This document shows, one piece after another, positions 23,053 to 33,018 of a stretch of 64,000 bases of DNA. The notes under the pieces were generated by a model. It made no database searches, had not been told where the DNA came from, and saw nothing but the letters and a program-made list of their open reading frames with translations. Position numbers and translations under genes: made by a program. The stretch is from Oscheius onirici (taxonomy: Eukaryota > Nematoda > Chromadorea > Rhabditida > Rhabditidae). Each line of letters starts with the position of its first letter. Position 1 is the first letter of the stretch. The stretch covers positions 10,292,001-10,356,000 of the forward strand of contig OW051471.1 in assembly GCA_932521025.1 (NCBI GenBank), in the 5' to 3' direction.

Positions 23053-24088
23053 ATGAACGTCTCCAAAATCGATTGCCCTCCACTCGCTTACAAAGAGAGT
23101 GACCACAAAACTTTCATCTATTTCCTTGACAGCATTTCGTACTTCAATGTCTTTGTCAACATTTACGTTATTTATTGCATCATTTTTCGCTCTACCAAAT
23201 ATATGCAAAGGTACAGATGGTTCCTGTTGTATCATCAGTTCATCGCGTTTGTCACTGATATCACTGTGAGTTTACATTTTCTTTTACAAAATCAGTTTCA
23301 GATAGCCATCCTTATCAAGCCGCTCTTTTTGGTGCCATTTGCGGCAGGATATCCTCTCGGACCGCTCCAAGGAGTCATTTCGACGATCCATTTGACAGCT
23401 CTCGTATTCCTTCTACTATGTCTTTCTGTCGGAACTGTCACCCATCTTTTCACTTTCCGATATACAGCTGCCCAAGGAAAACAGTCCGTCCCTTTAAAAT
23501 TTCGATTTCTCATGGTCTTCTACGTTATAATAGCTTTTCTGCCTGGAATTGGTACTGAGATCGCTTTTGAAGAAAAGAGAATACATGAGATTCAAAAAGA
23601 GTACGCCTGTATCACCGAAGAACTAGCCACAATCCCTGGTTTTATATATGTAGATCGTCTACGTTTTGGACTTTTTGTTGCTATTCCAATTATCAGTTCA
23701 ACAAGTTTTATAGTAGCAGCTAATTGGTTTATTGTAGCTACGAAGAAGTTTATCAACAATCACACAACTTCGGAGAAATTGAGGAAAATGCAAAGGAAAT
23801 TTTTGACCCAAGTTGTGATTCAAGCATTTCTACCATTGTCCATCGTTCTCGCTCCAGCTTTTGTTCTGATCATTACTGTGGTTGCGGAAATTTTTGGTCT
23901 GGAATGTGAGTCTTCATTTTTAACATTCAAAAACCCCCATAAATTGTTCAAAGTTTAGAATTTCGACAAGTTTCTCATAGTTTTTCGAGTTTTCAGTTAT
24001 CGGTCTGGTCACCATGGCATCAATGTCAGTTTTTGGTCTAGCAGGAGCACTGGTTCTTATTGTTATGAATCCGACCTATCACTGGTAG
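23053..24088 (+). CDS. SRH-type chemoreceptor, copy 2, tail truncated by TAG
   Basis: Exons 23053-23265, 23302-23905 and 23997-24088 give 302 aa, collinear with copy 1 and roughly 75% alike. All seven membrane segments and the PPLAYKESDH, AAGYPLGPL and NPTYHW motifs are kept. Where copy 1 has a second Trp codon (TGG), this copy has TAG at 24086-24088. The old tail remains readable downstream (RRLKTTKDG and onward to about 24180). The product would lose about 35 cytoplasmic residues. The first intron (36 bp, multiple of three, no stop) is at the same site as in copy 1. It may be a recent pseudogene or a tail-less functional variant. Confidence 0.75.
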
Positions 24089-24418
24089 CTGAATTCTCTT
24101 ATTAGAAGGCTAAAAACTACAAAAGATGGCCGAAGTACTGTTGTGATTATATCAACGCATTATACGAAAAGTCATGATGGAACATCTAGACATTTTTCTC
24201 ATCACGGTTAATCAAAGACGGAATGAACTTTCGCTTCTGCAGGTTCAAACGTTTCCTCGATTAATTTAGAGACAAGCATCAGAATTTCGAAGAAGCACCT
24301 GTCGAAGCATGATTTCTCTATAGTTTCAGTAGAATGCTTTTTCGTCGTTTCTCGGGATTTTATCGAGTTTTTGCCAATCGCAAAGACGAGATTATGTGCA
24401 TAGAAAGATGAAAGAGTT
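24089..24418. other. intergenic
   Basis: Begins with the abandoned tail of SRH copy 2; otherwise nothing recognised. Confidence 0.35.
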
Positions 24419-25110
24419 TTATTGGAAAATATTACAATGTTTAAAATTCTTACAGGTGATTAAGTCGTTGGTGTTTAGCAGAGCCTGCAGGAGTTCCATA
24501 GTGATGTTCACAAGATTGTAAAGTTTCTGTCCACAGTTACACGATATGACGGCGGTCTTCGTAATGTACAGGACCATATCAAAGTCGGTTGCTCTCTGAA
24601 ACATTTGTTGGTTAATGGAGACTTTGTTGTTACTCTGTCACGATCCTTTTCTCGGATGTCTCAAGCGGAGTCCTTTCCTCGAATCTCGAGAGCGTGCTGA
24701 CCTAATCCATGTGGTTGACGTGGTGATCACGATTCCCGCTGTCGTAGTCTCCGGCTCAATGAGTCTAACAACGGCGTCGACCGAGCGGATATGCAGTTCT
24801 GAGGTTTTGAGCAAACTGAAATATGTGAAATTGCTACGAAACCCCGAGCCAAAATCATACTGTTCCATAGACAATTTCGAGGTCACCTTCTAGTTTCTAT
24901 TCAATCAAATAATTGGCGGCAGTAGTCTCATCCTCGTCGAAAGAACTATTACAGCTTAAGAAGTCAAGAAAATAGCTTATGTTTAAAAAAACAAAGAACT
25001 GAAAAACTCACAATGAGATCAAGTAGCCATCCATGGAAACTAGTATCCAGAACACGGGGGCGAGTATGATTCCTGAAAATTAATGTTTTGACGAGGAAAT
25101 GGTTGAAAAA
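24419..25110 (-). pseudogene. unresolved gene with a CALHM-like exon
   Basis: An exon at about 25075-25015 reads GIILAPVFWILVSMDGYLIS between good splice sites, close to the A-P-x-x-W-x-x-V-x-x-x-D-G block of calcium homeostasis modulator channels. Next comes a possible ectoloop with CNSS. A final exon (24602-24419) ends with a stop overlapping AATAAA. The exons between do not join in phase, so the gene is either misread or decayed. A second version of the CALHM-like exon lies at 26.8 kb. Confidence 0.35.
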
Positions 25111-25709
25111 AGATGGTCTCAAAACTGTTGATTTATAACGTCTACGCAAAAGTGCATGTTTGCTCTTCAACGTCGAATAAAAACCGCTAAGTTTAAACTG
25201 TCAGTTCTTTCTGATTGTTGTCTTTTGTTCTTTCTCACACGTAGAAGTAGGATCAGTTTCAGAAACCAAGATGTTATAAAAGGAAACAAATGATCAAAGC
25301 ACTGTTTACAACCTATGAGCATCTATTATGCGTACGCAATATGTGTACGCAAAAGTGCGTGTTCAGAATATTTTGGAGGTAACATTTGAATACCAGTTAC
25401 ATGCGCTTTCGAAAAACACATTCATCTACTTTTTCCGACTTTTCTCCATTTGCTTATATATACAATTCAATGAACTTCAGGTGCCATAAATGCTCTTTTA
25501 TTTGAACTGCGATCTAGACAGATTGATTTCAACCGGTCAAGATTGAACTTTTATTTGAACTAATGTGAGTTTTTACGGTGAATTGAAACGGCAAAAAATT
25601 AAAATATCTGTCTTTACCTCGTTTGAAAAGAGAAGCGGTCTTTTCTTCCGTGGAAGAAAAACAATATTTGGAACAACATAGGCATAGCACAAATTCATTT
25701 TTTTTCAGT

Positions 25710-26038
25710 ATGATAACCAGAAACTTGAAGGCCAGACGTTCTCAGCTGGAAATAGAAGAAGAGGCAACGCAAAAAGCCGAACTTTCTTAAGAAGAGGAAA
25801 CATTCAAAAGAGCTTTGGGAAGAACAGGTTAGAGAATATTTTGGCTTGAACCTTCGAATCTAACATTTTAGATTCAACTGCGATTCGTGAAGACGAAGAC
25901 CTCCATGAAGACGTTTCTGCCGAAGTTCCCAAAGACGTTCATCAAAACAATGTTCAAGCTCCTTTCCGGTACAATATCGGAGACCGAATCAATGCAGGCT
26001 TTACCCAAGCTTGGCAACGCCTTCCAGGGCTAAACTAG
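25710..26038 (+). pseudogene. small charged protein gene with in-frame TAA
   Basis: Two exons (25710-25827, 25872-26038, intron 44 bp) read as about 94 residues in one frame except for TAA at 25788-25790, inside a Glu-rich helix (ATQKAELS, stop, EEETFKRALG). Exon 2 ends with YNIGDRINAGFTQAWQRLPG. AATAAA follows near 26069. The frame may open further upstream, since a TTTTTTTCAG acceptor precedes the ATG. No family recognised. Confidence 0.45.
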
Positions 26039-26699
26039 AAATACTCCTTCGTAAATTTTTTTAATAAACAATTTATTGCAACCAAATGTCTCTTCCTTCT
26101 TTGATGAAAACTGAGAAGCTTCTCATCTTTACCTTTTAAACAGGGAAATGATCCGGGTCTTACACTTGGAGTCCAGATACAATAGATTGCTTACTACAGT
26201 AAGAAAAAGCTACCTTCAAATCTGAATGAAACCAGAGTTATAAAAGCATCTAGTCTGTGGTTTCAACAATTGTGACTTTTGTGGTTCCTATCAGGTCTCT
26301 GAGCTAAATGAGCAAAGTGAGCAAAGACAGGATCTGAATGAGCAAGTCAAATTAATTATTGTTTTTAATCAAATACCTTTTCTTGCTAAAAATTTTGCAG
26401 AACTCTACTTCTCACCCGAATCCAAGATGACACCATATCATTTCGAAGACGGTGTCGAGAATGAATTAAACTCCTTAAATCTCTAACAAGAAACCTCTTA
26501 ATTTATCCTTTTATTCAAACCATATTATCGGGGAAATCGCCGTATGGGATAGTTCTAATTATTGTGGATAGTGTGCCTCTACCGAGATCTTCGCTGATAC
26601 TACATTTGATACATTGTGTCGTGTGAATTAAAAATGTGTGGCGTAGCATTGATCGCTACGTTGGCACGCTACGTTGATTCTATAAATTGCATATGGATA

Positions 26700-26900
26700 A
26701 GAGCAAAAAAACCCTGAAAAACTCACAACAAATGCATGTAACCATGATCATAATCCGTAGATATTTGGTTCCAAATTGCAGGGGCAAGTATGGCTCCTGA
26801 AAATATCCGATTTTAAGAAGAAAACATGTTGAAAAAGGCAGAGAAAGATCTTGAAACAGTGACTGCATAAACACGTTGGCAGCTACGTAATAACACGTGT
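26700..26900 (-). pseudogene. second copy of CALHM-like exon
   Basis: On the - strand GAILAPAIWNQISTDYDHGY sits between TTTTCAG and GTGAGTTTTTCAG, with intron flanks similar to those at 25.0 kb. No other exon of this gene was found around it; likely a duplicated fragment. Confidence 0.4.
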
Positions 26901-27957
26901 TATCAGCGGAGGAATCGCTCTTGATAAGGTAAGACTTGAAAATAGCAAAAAAGAAACGCTAAATACGTATTTCAAGATGATCGCTGAGAGATCTGAAACA
27001 GTGACTTTGGCGAATTTTCTTCGAAAACACACCATTTGCAATCAAGAGACTCTACGTCGTCATCCGAGACATAAGAAAGATAACCCAAATAAATTGATTT
27101 TTTTTCTCGCGCTTTTTATTCTTTTCTTTCTCAAAAATAGGATCGATATAAAAATCGTGGCAGCCGACTATCTGCTTGCAACGCTTTCCACCTTCCAGCA
27201 CGCAGCCGACAGGTTTAGATTTGGGACAGATTCATTTTCGTTCATCTAGCTGTCTCCCAGAAACAACATTTTCCTAAACTGCAGCCTATCAAAATAGAAC
27301 AAGAACTTCTGTGCAACATTGACCAAAAAGTTAAAACAGCCTCATGTTCATTGCGTAAGAAGCTTCAGACGTTCAGACAATTTTTCTAGAGTCCACTAGT
27401 CAACGGTCAAGCCTAGCAACTGAGAGCAAAAAAACCTGAAAAGACTAAAGCAAAAAAACCTGAAAATTTGGAACCTATTTTAAGGATTTGACCCTACAGA
27501 TAAGCTTAATTTTAACTTCTCGTTGAAAGTGATTCATAGTTTCAGTTCTTTTGTACATAAACTACGCTGCCAAAAGACTTAAACTAACAAGTGAAAAAAG
27601 CAAGTTGTGAACTTTCATCGATACAAAATGAAAGAAACTTTTTAGATAAAGTTTATTGCCCGTATAAGAGATGTTTAGAGGATTTGCTTCAAAGTAGAGA
27701 AAATCTTCTTAAAACTTCTTATAAAGGAGAAGATTTTTGGGGACACACGGAGATATTTAAACACATTGTCCATAGTTAAATGCAATTGGACATTGGATAA
27801 GGGAAGGAGCAAGCATTTTGTTGCAACAGGAGCTGCAAATTCCAAGACTTTCTAGGCAAAAGTAAACAAGCGGCGACAGCCGTCAAAGGCGGCTGGTACA
27901 CAACAAGTTTGGCCTGAACTTGACCAAAAATAGCACAATTCGAAAAAAAAATTACGT
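26901..27957. other. intergenic with short frames
   Basis: A 90-codon frame at 26977-27249 is driven by a T-rich run. A 62-codon frame at 27591-27779 with C-x4-C and H-x4-H spacing has no splice or homology support. Nothing firm. Confidence 0.3.
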
Positions 27958-28059
27958 GTTGCCTTCCCAGTGAAGGGAAAGCTGTTCCAAAATTTCTTTC
28001 AACCTCTACATTTGCAGGGTCGGAAGCATTGTAATACCTCAAACTTGGGTAATTAAACC
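27958..28059 (-). ncRNA. sl1: SL1 spliced-leader RNA
   Basis: The first 22 nt (28059-28038) are the canonical nematode SL1 leader, beginning GGTTTAATTACC and ending AAGTTTGAG, directly followed by a GT donor. Downstream are GACCCTGC, the Sm-binding stretch AATTTTGGAAC and a 3' stem-loop (GCTTTCCC / GGGAAGGC). The RNA donates its leader to many mRNAs by trans-splicing in the nucleus. The gene is divergent from a twin at 28432. Confidence 0.93.
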
Positions 28060-28096
28060 GAAGATTCAGCCCGCTGTAGGGACATAAGCAGGGCTG
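28060..28096 (-). promoter_or_regulatory. SL1 upstream element (PSE-like)
   Basis: A 37-bp block directly upstream of SL1, including CTTATGTCCCTACAGCGG, is identical before both SL1 genes. It is likely the core of the snRNA-type promoter (proximal sequence element region). Confidence 0.65.
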
Positions 28097-28394
28097 GGAG
28101 AGGCGAGAGTACGGGAAAGGTCTGGGATCTTTGGGTCAGAGACGGAGAGAAGCCGCTGTCTGACTGTCAGGCAGCTTCCAAGTTGGTTTTAAACTGGAAA
28201 ATGGATTTTGTTGGTTGAATGTCTTCGTTCTTGAGGCTCTGCTATACACAAAGATCATGGAAATGAAGCTTTCCTCAAGAACCAATATGTTGCTTGTTCA
28301 ATTTTCCCCATAAACACATTTTGGCTGAGGGCCAATTATGTCTCTGCGTCTCTGATCCAAAGTCTCCTGGCCTCTGCCGTACGCTCCCGTCTCA

Positions 28395-28431
28395 CAGCCC
28401 TGCTTATGTCCCTACAGCGGGCTGAATCTTC
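28395..28431 (+). promoter_or_regulatory. SL1 upstream element (PSE-like)
   Basis: The same 37 bp as at 28060-28096, inverted, ending one base before the + strand SL1 start. Similarity fades beyond about 85 bp upstream. Confidence 0.65.
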
Positions 28432-28533
28432 GGTTTAATTACCCAAGTTTGAGGTATTACAATGCTTCCGACCCTGCAAATGTAGAGGTTGAAAGAAATT
28501 TTGGAACAGCCTTCCCTCTTTTGGAAAGGCAAC
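28432..28533 (+). ncRNA. sl1: SL1 spliced-leader RNA
   Basis: Leader at 28432-28453, identical to the - strand twin, then GT donor, identical body through the Sm site AATTTTGGAAC at about 28498, and a 3' stem-loop GCCTTCCC / GGAAAGGC whose loop differs from the twin. Compensated differences in the last stem suggest both copies are maintained as genes. Confidence 0.93.
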
Positions 28534-30248
28534 AAACAACAGTTTTCCACGTGGCCACACCTTGCCGGCTGCACTCTTTTTTGTGATTTCTTCTATTTTT
28601 CTCCTTTTTCACTTTTCTTCATAATATAATAATTTACAGGTGTCATAAATGCTCCTTCATTTCAACTGAAGATATTCCATAGTCGCTCCTGATCGAGTTT
28701 TTCAGTGGCCGGCCCTATAAATACTATCTGGACAAAAGTTTTGCTGCAAGTTAGTCAATTTTTGTTTTCTTTTAACCAAAATCATTTGTAGAAGAGACGT
28801 CAAGTGAAGTAGGTATGAATTTTATCGAAGAAGACGCAGGGATCGTAGTGATTATTGGAAATACGCCCAGTAAGCCTTTGTCAAACCGCTTTGATTTCTT
28901 AAATTTCAGCTTGAAGAATAGATTCAGACAAACTTGGATTCTAAAAAAAATTCTGCCTCAGGGATGTCGGCTTTCTTGCATTTTCACTGAATAATTTCCA
29001 GGCAAGACGGCAAATTGGTAGTAGTGATTGGCAGAATGTTCATTGTACCCATCTTCCCAGTTTTGGTGAGTGAGCTTTCTGGAACGAAACTATAAAAGTT
29101 TACTCTAGTCTCTTTTCACAATCAACAAGTGGAACTATGGGAAAAAAGTTGGTCAGCTCCGAAAGGACGGGATTCCTGTACCGCAACAAAGAAAACAACA
29201 TTCTGTTTTCTCTGCAAAATGACAGGAGGAGGGTTGAGGTAAAAGATGACGACTCAGGAAAGGTCAGGAAAAGAAATAGGGACATACAGGTTGGTACTGT
29301 TATTAATTAACTTTCGTGATTCTCTATACTTTAACAGTTTACCAGCCGGCTTCGCCGCCTGTCGGCGGCTTTTTTTGACTTGTGTTTTCTTCTATACTTC
29401 TGACCACCTCCCTAGTCAATAATTCCATAGCCAACCGGTCTCTTCTGATCCCTTCCCCACTCAATGGATCCCTTCTGCTCCCCTCCCCAGTCAACCGATC
29501 TCTTCTGATCCTGTCATGTCTTCTTCCTTCCCTAATCAATCGGACCTTTTTCATTCTTTCCCAGGGATCTTATCCCCTCCTAAAGAACCGATGCGAATTT
29601 TCATATTTTCTGGCCATACGATTCCTCTCTGATCATATACAGATCAACCGATCCCTTCCTTATCCCCGAGCAGTTACCCTGAACCTATTTCCTACTCAAA
29701 TCAATTTAGCAAAAATGTTTGGCGAGGAGAGGTCGTCCCGGGTCGTCTGGGTAACAGCGGCGACTCTTAACAATACACCAAAATTTCGTGACCATGGACA
29801 AACAAACAGACAAACAAATAAACAGAGTCAGCCACAGACACCATTTCGCTTTAATATAACAGTTTATCCAAATCTTTCAGTACGCGATGACCGAAACTCG
29901 GAAGAGGTCAACTACACGGATAAGCCACAAAAGGCTGAAGGAAATGAAGACTACTGTTCTTTTCAATATTTATTTTCAGGTTCGCGAAAATTGTTTCAAA
30001 TTTCATGAACTTTCGGATAAAGTTGGAGATAGACTCAAGACTGTCTTTGTAAGAACATCATCCCCGGAGATTCTCACTGTGTAAATACTGGAGAACAGAA
30101 AATAAATGTTTTTTCCCATTGATTTCAAGACAGCAGCTTACCGAAGGTTTGAGAAAAGAAAATTAGATTGCAAAGACCAAAACAAGGGGGGAGCTCACCG
30201 ATATTCATTATTTCTACACCGTTATTACAAGTACAGTAAAACATAAAA
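28534..30248 (+). other. unresolved multi-exon gene region
   Basis: Several exon-like pieces with splice sites lie on the + strand: 28815-28869, 29002-29065, 29110-29290 and a last exon 29881-30084, which ends in a stop with AATAAA at 30101. The pieces do not join uniquely, and for 29110-29230 all three + frames are open. The final exon encodes a basic segment (RKRSTTRISHKRLKEMK) and a C-terminus HELSDKVGDRLKTVFVR. No family recognised. The 28640-28680 part resembles 25490-25530. Confidence 0.3.
29432..29513 (+). repeat. 30-bp minisatellite, ~2.7 units
   Basis: Units start at 29432, 29462 and 29492 with the pattern CAACCGATCTCTTCTGATCC; degenerate units continue to about 29665. If translated on the + strand they read NRSLLIPSP-like decapeptides. 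Confidence 0.6.
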
Positions 30249-33018
30249 TTATATTACAGTTCCTTCAGGCCAATGACTGTAAGATTGAGGATGATAAGAG
30301 TAATAGGAAGGTTCGACGTTTGCCGAAGGAGGACTTTCTGTCGTACTCTGTGGGGATCTTGAGAGAGATGAAGGACTGGATCCTGTACTGGAAGGCGTCA
30401 TCAGAATTCTCTCCTGTCTTTTCCGCTCGTTGGTTTTCCTCTGAAATCAAGACAATTGAACAGAGAGGCACAGAGAGACAGAGGGACAAAAAGATAGAGA
30501 GATATAGGGAAAAAGAGACGGATGCAACACTTACCACAGCATAGTTATTCTGCTTATTCAGAGGACGAGATTTGGCCTTTTCTTTGAACTCCTCCAACAT
30601 TCTAACAACTTCGTGATGCATCTGTTCCCTGGCCACTTCTATTGGATATTCCGATCGTTCCATCGGCAAGTGCTGGTTAGCTCCGGCCTCCATGAGAAGC
30701 CGAACAGTTTCTAAGTGAGCATTCTTCGCGGCGAACCAGAGAGCTGTTCTGTTCTGAAACCAATGGCTTAAAACAGTAAAGTGTTTTAGGGTACCTCATT
30801 GAACTCTCCGGAATCTACCATTTGTGAACCAATCTTCTCGGCTTCTTGCAATACAAGTTCAACGATTCTGTTGTTTCCAATCTCTGCCGCGTAGTGAAGA
30901 ACAGTCTTTCCCGGATGCTCGGCACCATTCAGACGGTATCCTCTGTCTCCCTGGACCTCGATGCTGGCTCCACTTCCAATCAACATCTTCGCCATCTGAT
31001 AACCAATTTCCTCAGGAAGGTAGAGAGCACATTCCATCAGAGCCGTCTTTCCACTGTTCGACAGCTCGTCGATTTTCCTGATGCCCGTCTCGTCTTCTAG
31101 GGTAGTCAAGGAAGGTTTCCTGAGCAAAAGTTGAAGGATTTTGATGTGTCCGAGCAGGACAGCGTGGTGCAGGAGAGAGAAACCATTGGAATCGGGAATG
31201 TTGCCGTCGGCTCCTCTGTTTAGAAGATGAGCAACAAGCTGGATCTTGTTTTCCTGAACTGCTAGACAAACTGCAGTTTCTTCTCCTGGAATCGGAAACT
31301 AGACAAAAAAGAAGCCAAACACTTACTTTCTGTGACAGCGTTGATGTTAATTCCCGTTGTCAGTAGAAGACGGTCAGTCTCGGCTATCAGTTCTTCTTCT
31401 GGGAACTTCTTCGACATCAGGCGGTGCAAATCGTTGACTTGACACACTTCGGCCAGTTTGTTGACCACCAAGGGGTCTTGATTTTCCTGAATATGGAATT
31501 TCTGTGTGATGCAAGAGGCAGGAAGCAGAGATACGTTGCGGTACTTTGGGTTCGTATTGAGTTCATAATTTTTGTGTCATAAAGGTTCAACTTTTCAGCT
31601 GAAAAATGGGGCTAAGGACAAACGAGGAAGAAAAAAACCGGGACTAACCGGAAGCGGAGCTACTCGTCTCACGAGGTTCAGGCTGTACTTGTGAACGCTT
31701 CCAATAGATCCATTTGGACTCTAAACACTGAACATTAAAAAAATAACATCATCCTCCTACCGTATTAGTGCTGTTCAGGAGTTGATAGTACGGGTACTGA
31801 TTCGGATGGAACTGTTGGAACGGTTGTCGGTAAGCGTAAGACTTCTGATCGACAATCACGGGAAAACTTTGGCTGTCCTGTACATCTGCCGCAGGTGGAA
31901 TCATCCAAGTGGAATGGCTTTTAATCTTTCTCTTTCGGCTGTTTGTGGTCAGAACATTCATGAGGCCGGGACCAAGAAGAGCAGCCGCCACGAATACCAC
32001 GATGAGGATAATGGCTACAGGTGTGACAGCTAAAGAGTCGTTTTGTTCCACCAACTGAACGTGCATCTCAGCTAGAATCTAAAAAAGAACTTTTGTTAAA
32101 AAACTGACAGAAAAGTTGAAAAACAAAGGTAGAGTGAGCAAAACAACTTACGTCTTGGTTTACAACGAGACTCTCTATGATGAGATCCAATGACGGGCAG
32201 TCAGAGCATGAGCGAATGGTCAGACTGAAGTCGAACTGCATGTCACAGCGTCCAAGAAGTGATTCCTGAAATATACAGGATGGAATAAATCTAACATTTC
32301 ATTGACTTACGTAACATTCAATTCCTCGACGGGACAGCTTCTTGTCAGAGATGAGCATCGAGGCTTCCACATCCATGACCTTCCTCAACCTCATTTCCAG
32401 CTGATTCTTCCATTCTCTGCTGTAATAGTCACGATTTTCAGGTTTGCTCTTCAATATTCCTAAAATTGAGGTTATTTGAAAAAAGCACATTAGGGCATAC
32501 CTTGGAAAGAAATGTCGTAGATTAGGAACTCGAACGTCTTGGTGACCGTGGTCTGCAATGGATCAATTAGACTTGATATGACCCTTGACTGTCGACCAAG
32601 TATACCCGGAGGGAAAAGTGAGTTTATAAGGGCTTGGACTCATTTGGTTCCAGTCTCTCTGTTCTTCTTTCATTCGTTTCATTCAAAGTTGGATTTGATC
32701 GATTTTAGCAACACAATACAGCCTAATCCACGTCAATTCATCTAGCCATGACAGCTCTTTTGGCCACTACCGCACTGCGCAGTGGCGAACAATAGAGACA
32801 GCATTATCCTGCGGTAATGAAGAAAAAGGTCTCACCATGGGATAGCCATAACAGTCGGACATCTCGGAAGAATTTGAGACAAAGTTTCGGCACTTCAGAT
32901 CACAGTATCCATCGTTGTCTCTTCGCTTACAGTCTTTCCGAAAGTCCTCAAGGGGATATTCGTAGACGATTGAGAATACCACTGGAAGTAGAAAGAGTGC
33001 CCATAGCATCTGAAACAT
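30249..33018 (-). CDS. LIN-12/Notch-family protein without EGF repeats
   Basis: Ten exons (33018-32836, 32552-32501, 32459-32311, 32265-32152, 32078-31761, 31720-31649, 31486-31327, 31285-30795, 30753-30535, 30440-30249) join in phase to 649 aa. Order: signal peptide (residues 4-18); one LNR-like module with only four cysteines (DC, NDGYC, DLKC, SDC; about 29-56); a juxtamembrane region like NOD/NODP (about 60-175); a membrane helix (about 180-200); a stop-transfer SRKRKIK and a W-x-x-P RAM-like stretch; ankyrin repeats (about 350-575, e.g. GFSLLHHAVLLGHIKILQ, GKTVLHYAAEIGN, RTALWFAAKNAH); and a Ser/Thr/Pro tail with LMTPSSTGSSP, PEST-like. Notch proteins are cleaved receptors whose ankyrin domain co-activates CSL. 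Because a signal peptide precedes the LNR in the same exon, lack of EGF repeats looks real. Ligand binding by DSL proteins through EGF repeats would be impossible. Confidence 0.85.

Noticed and set aside
27958-28533. First read as a MITE with long inverted repeats
   Set aside because: Each arm is a full SL1 RNA gene with leader, donor, Sm site and hairpin plus promoter block; no transposon ends or target duplication are needed.
29345-29372. GCCGCC-TGTC-GGCGGC followed by seven T, like a bacterial terminator
   Set aside because: The locus is eukaryotic with introns all around; a chance hairpin or a repeat edge.
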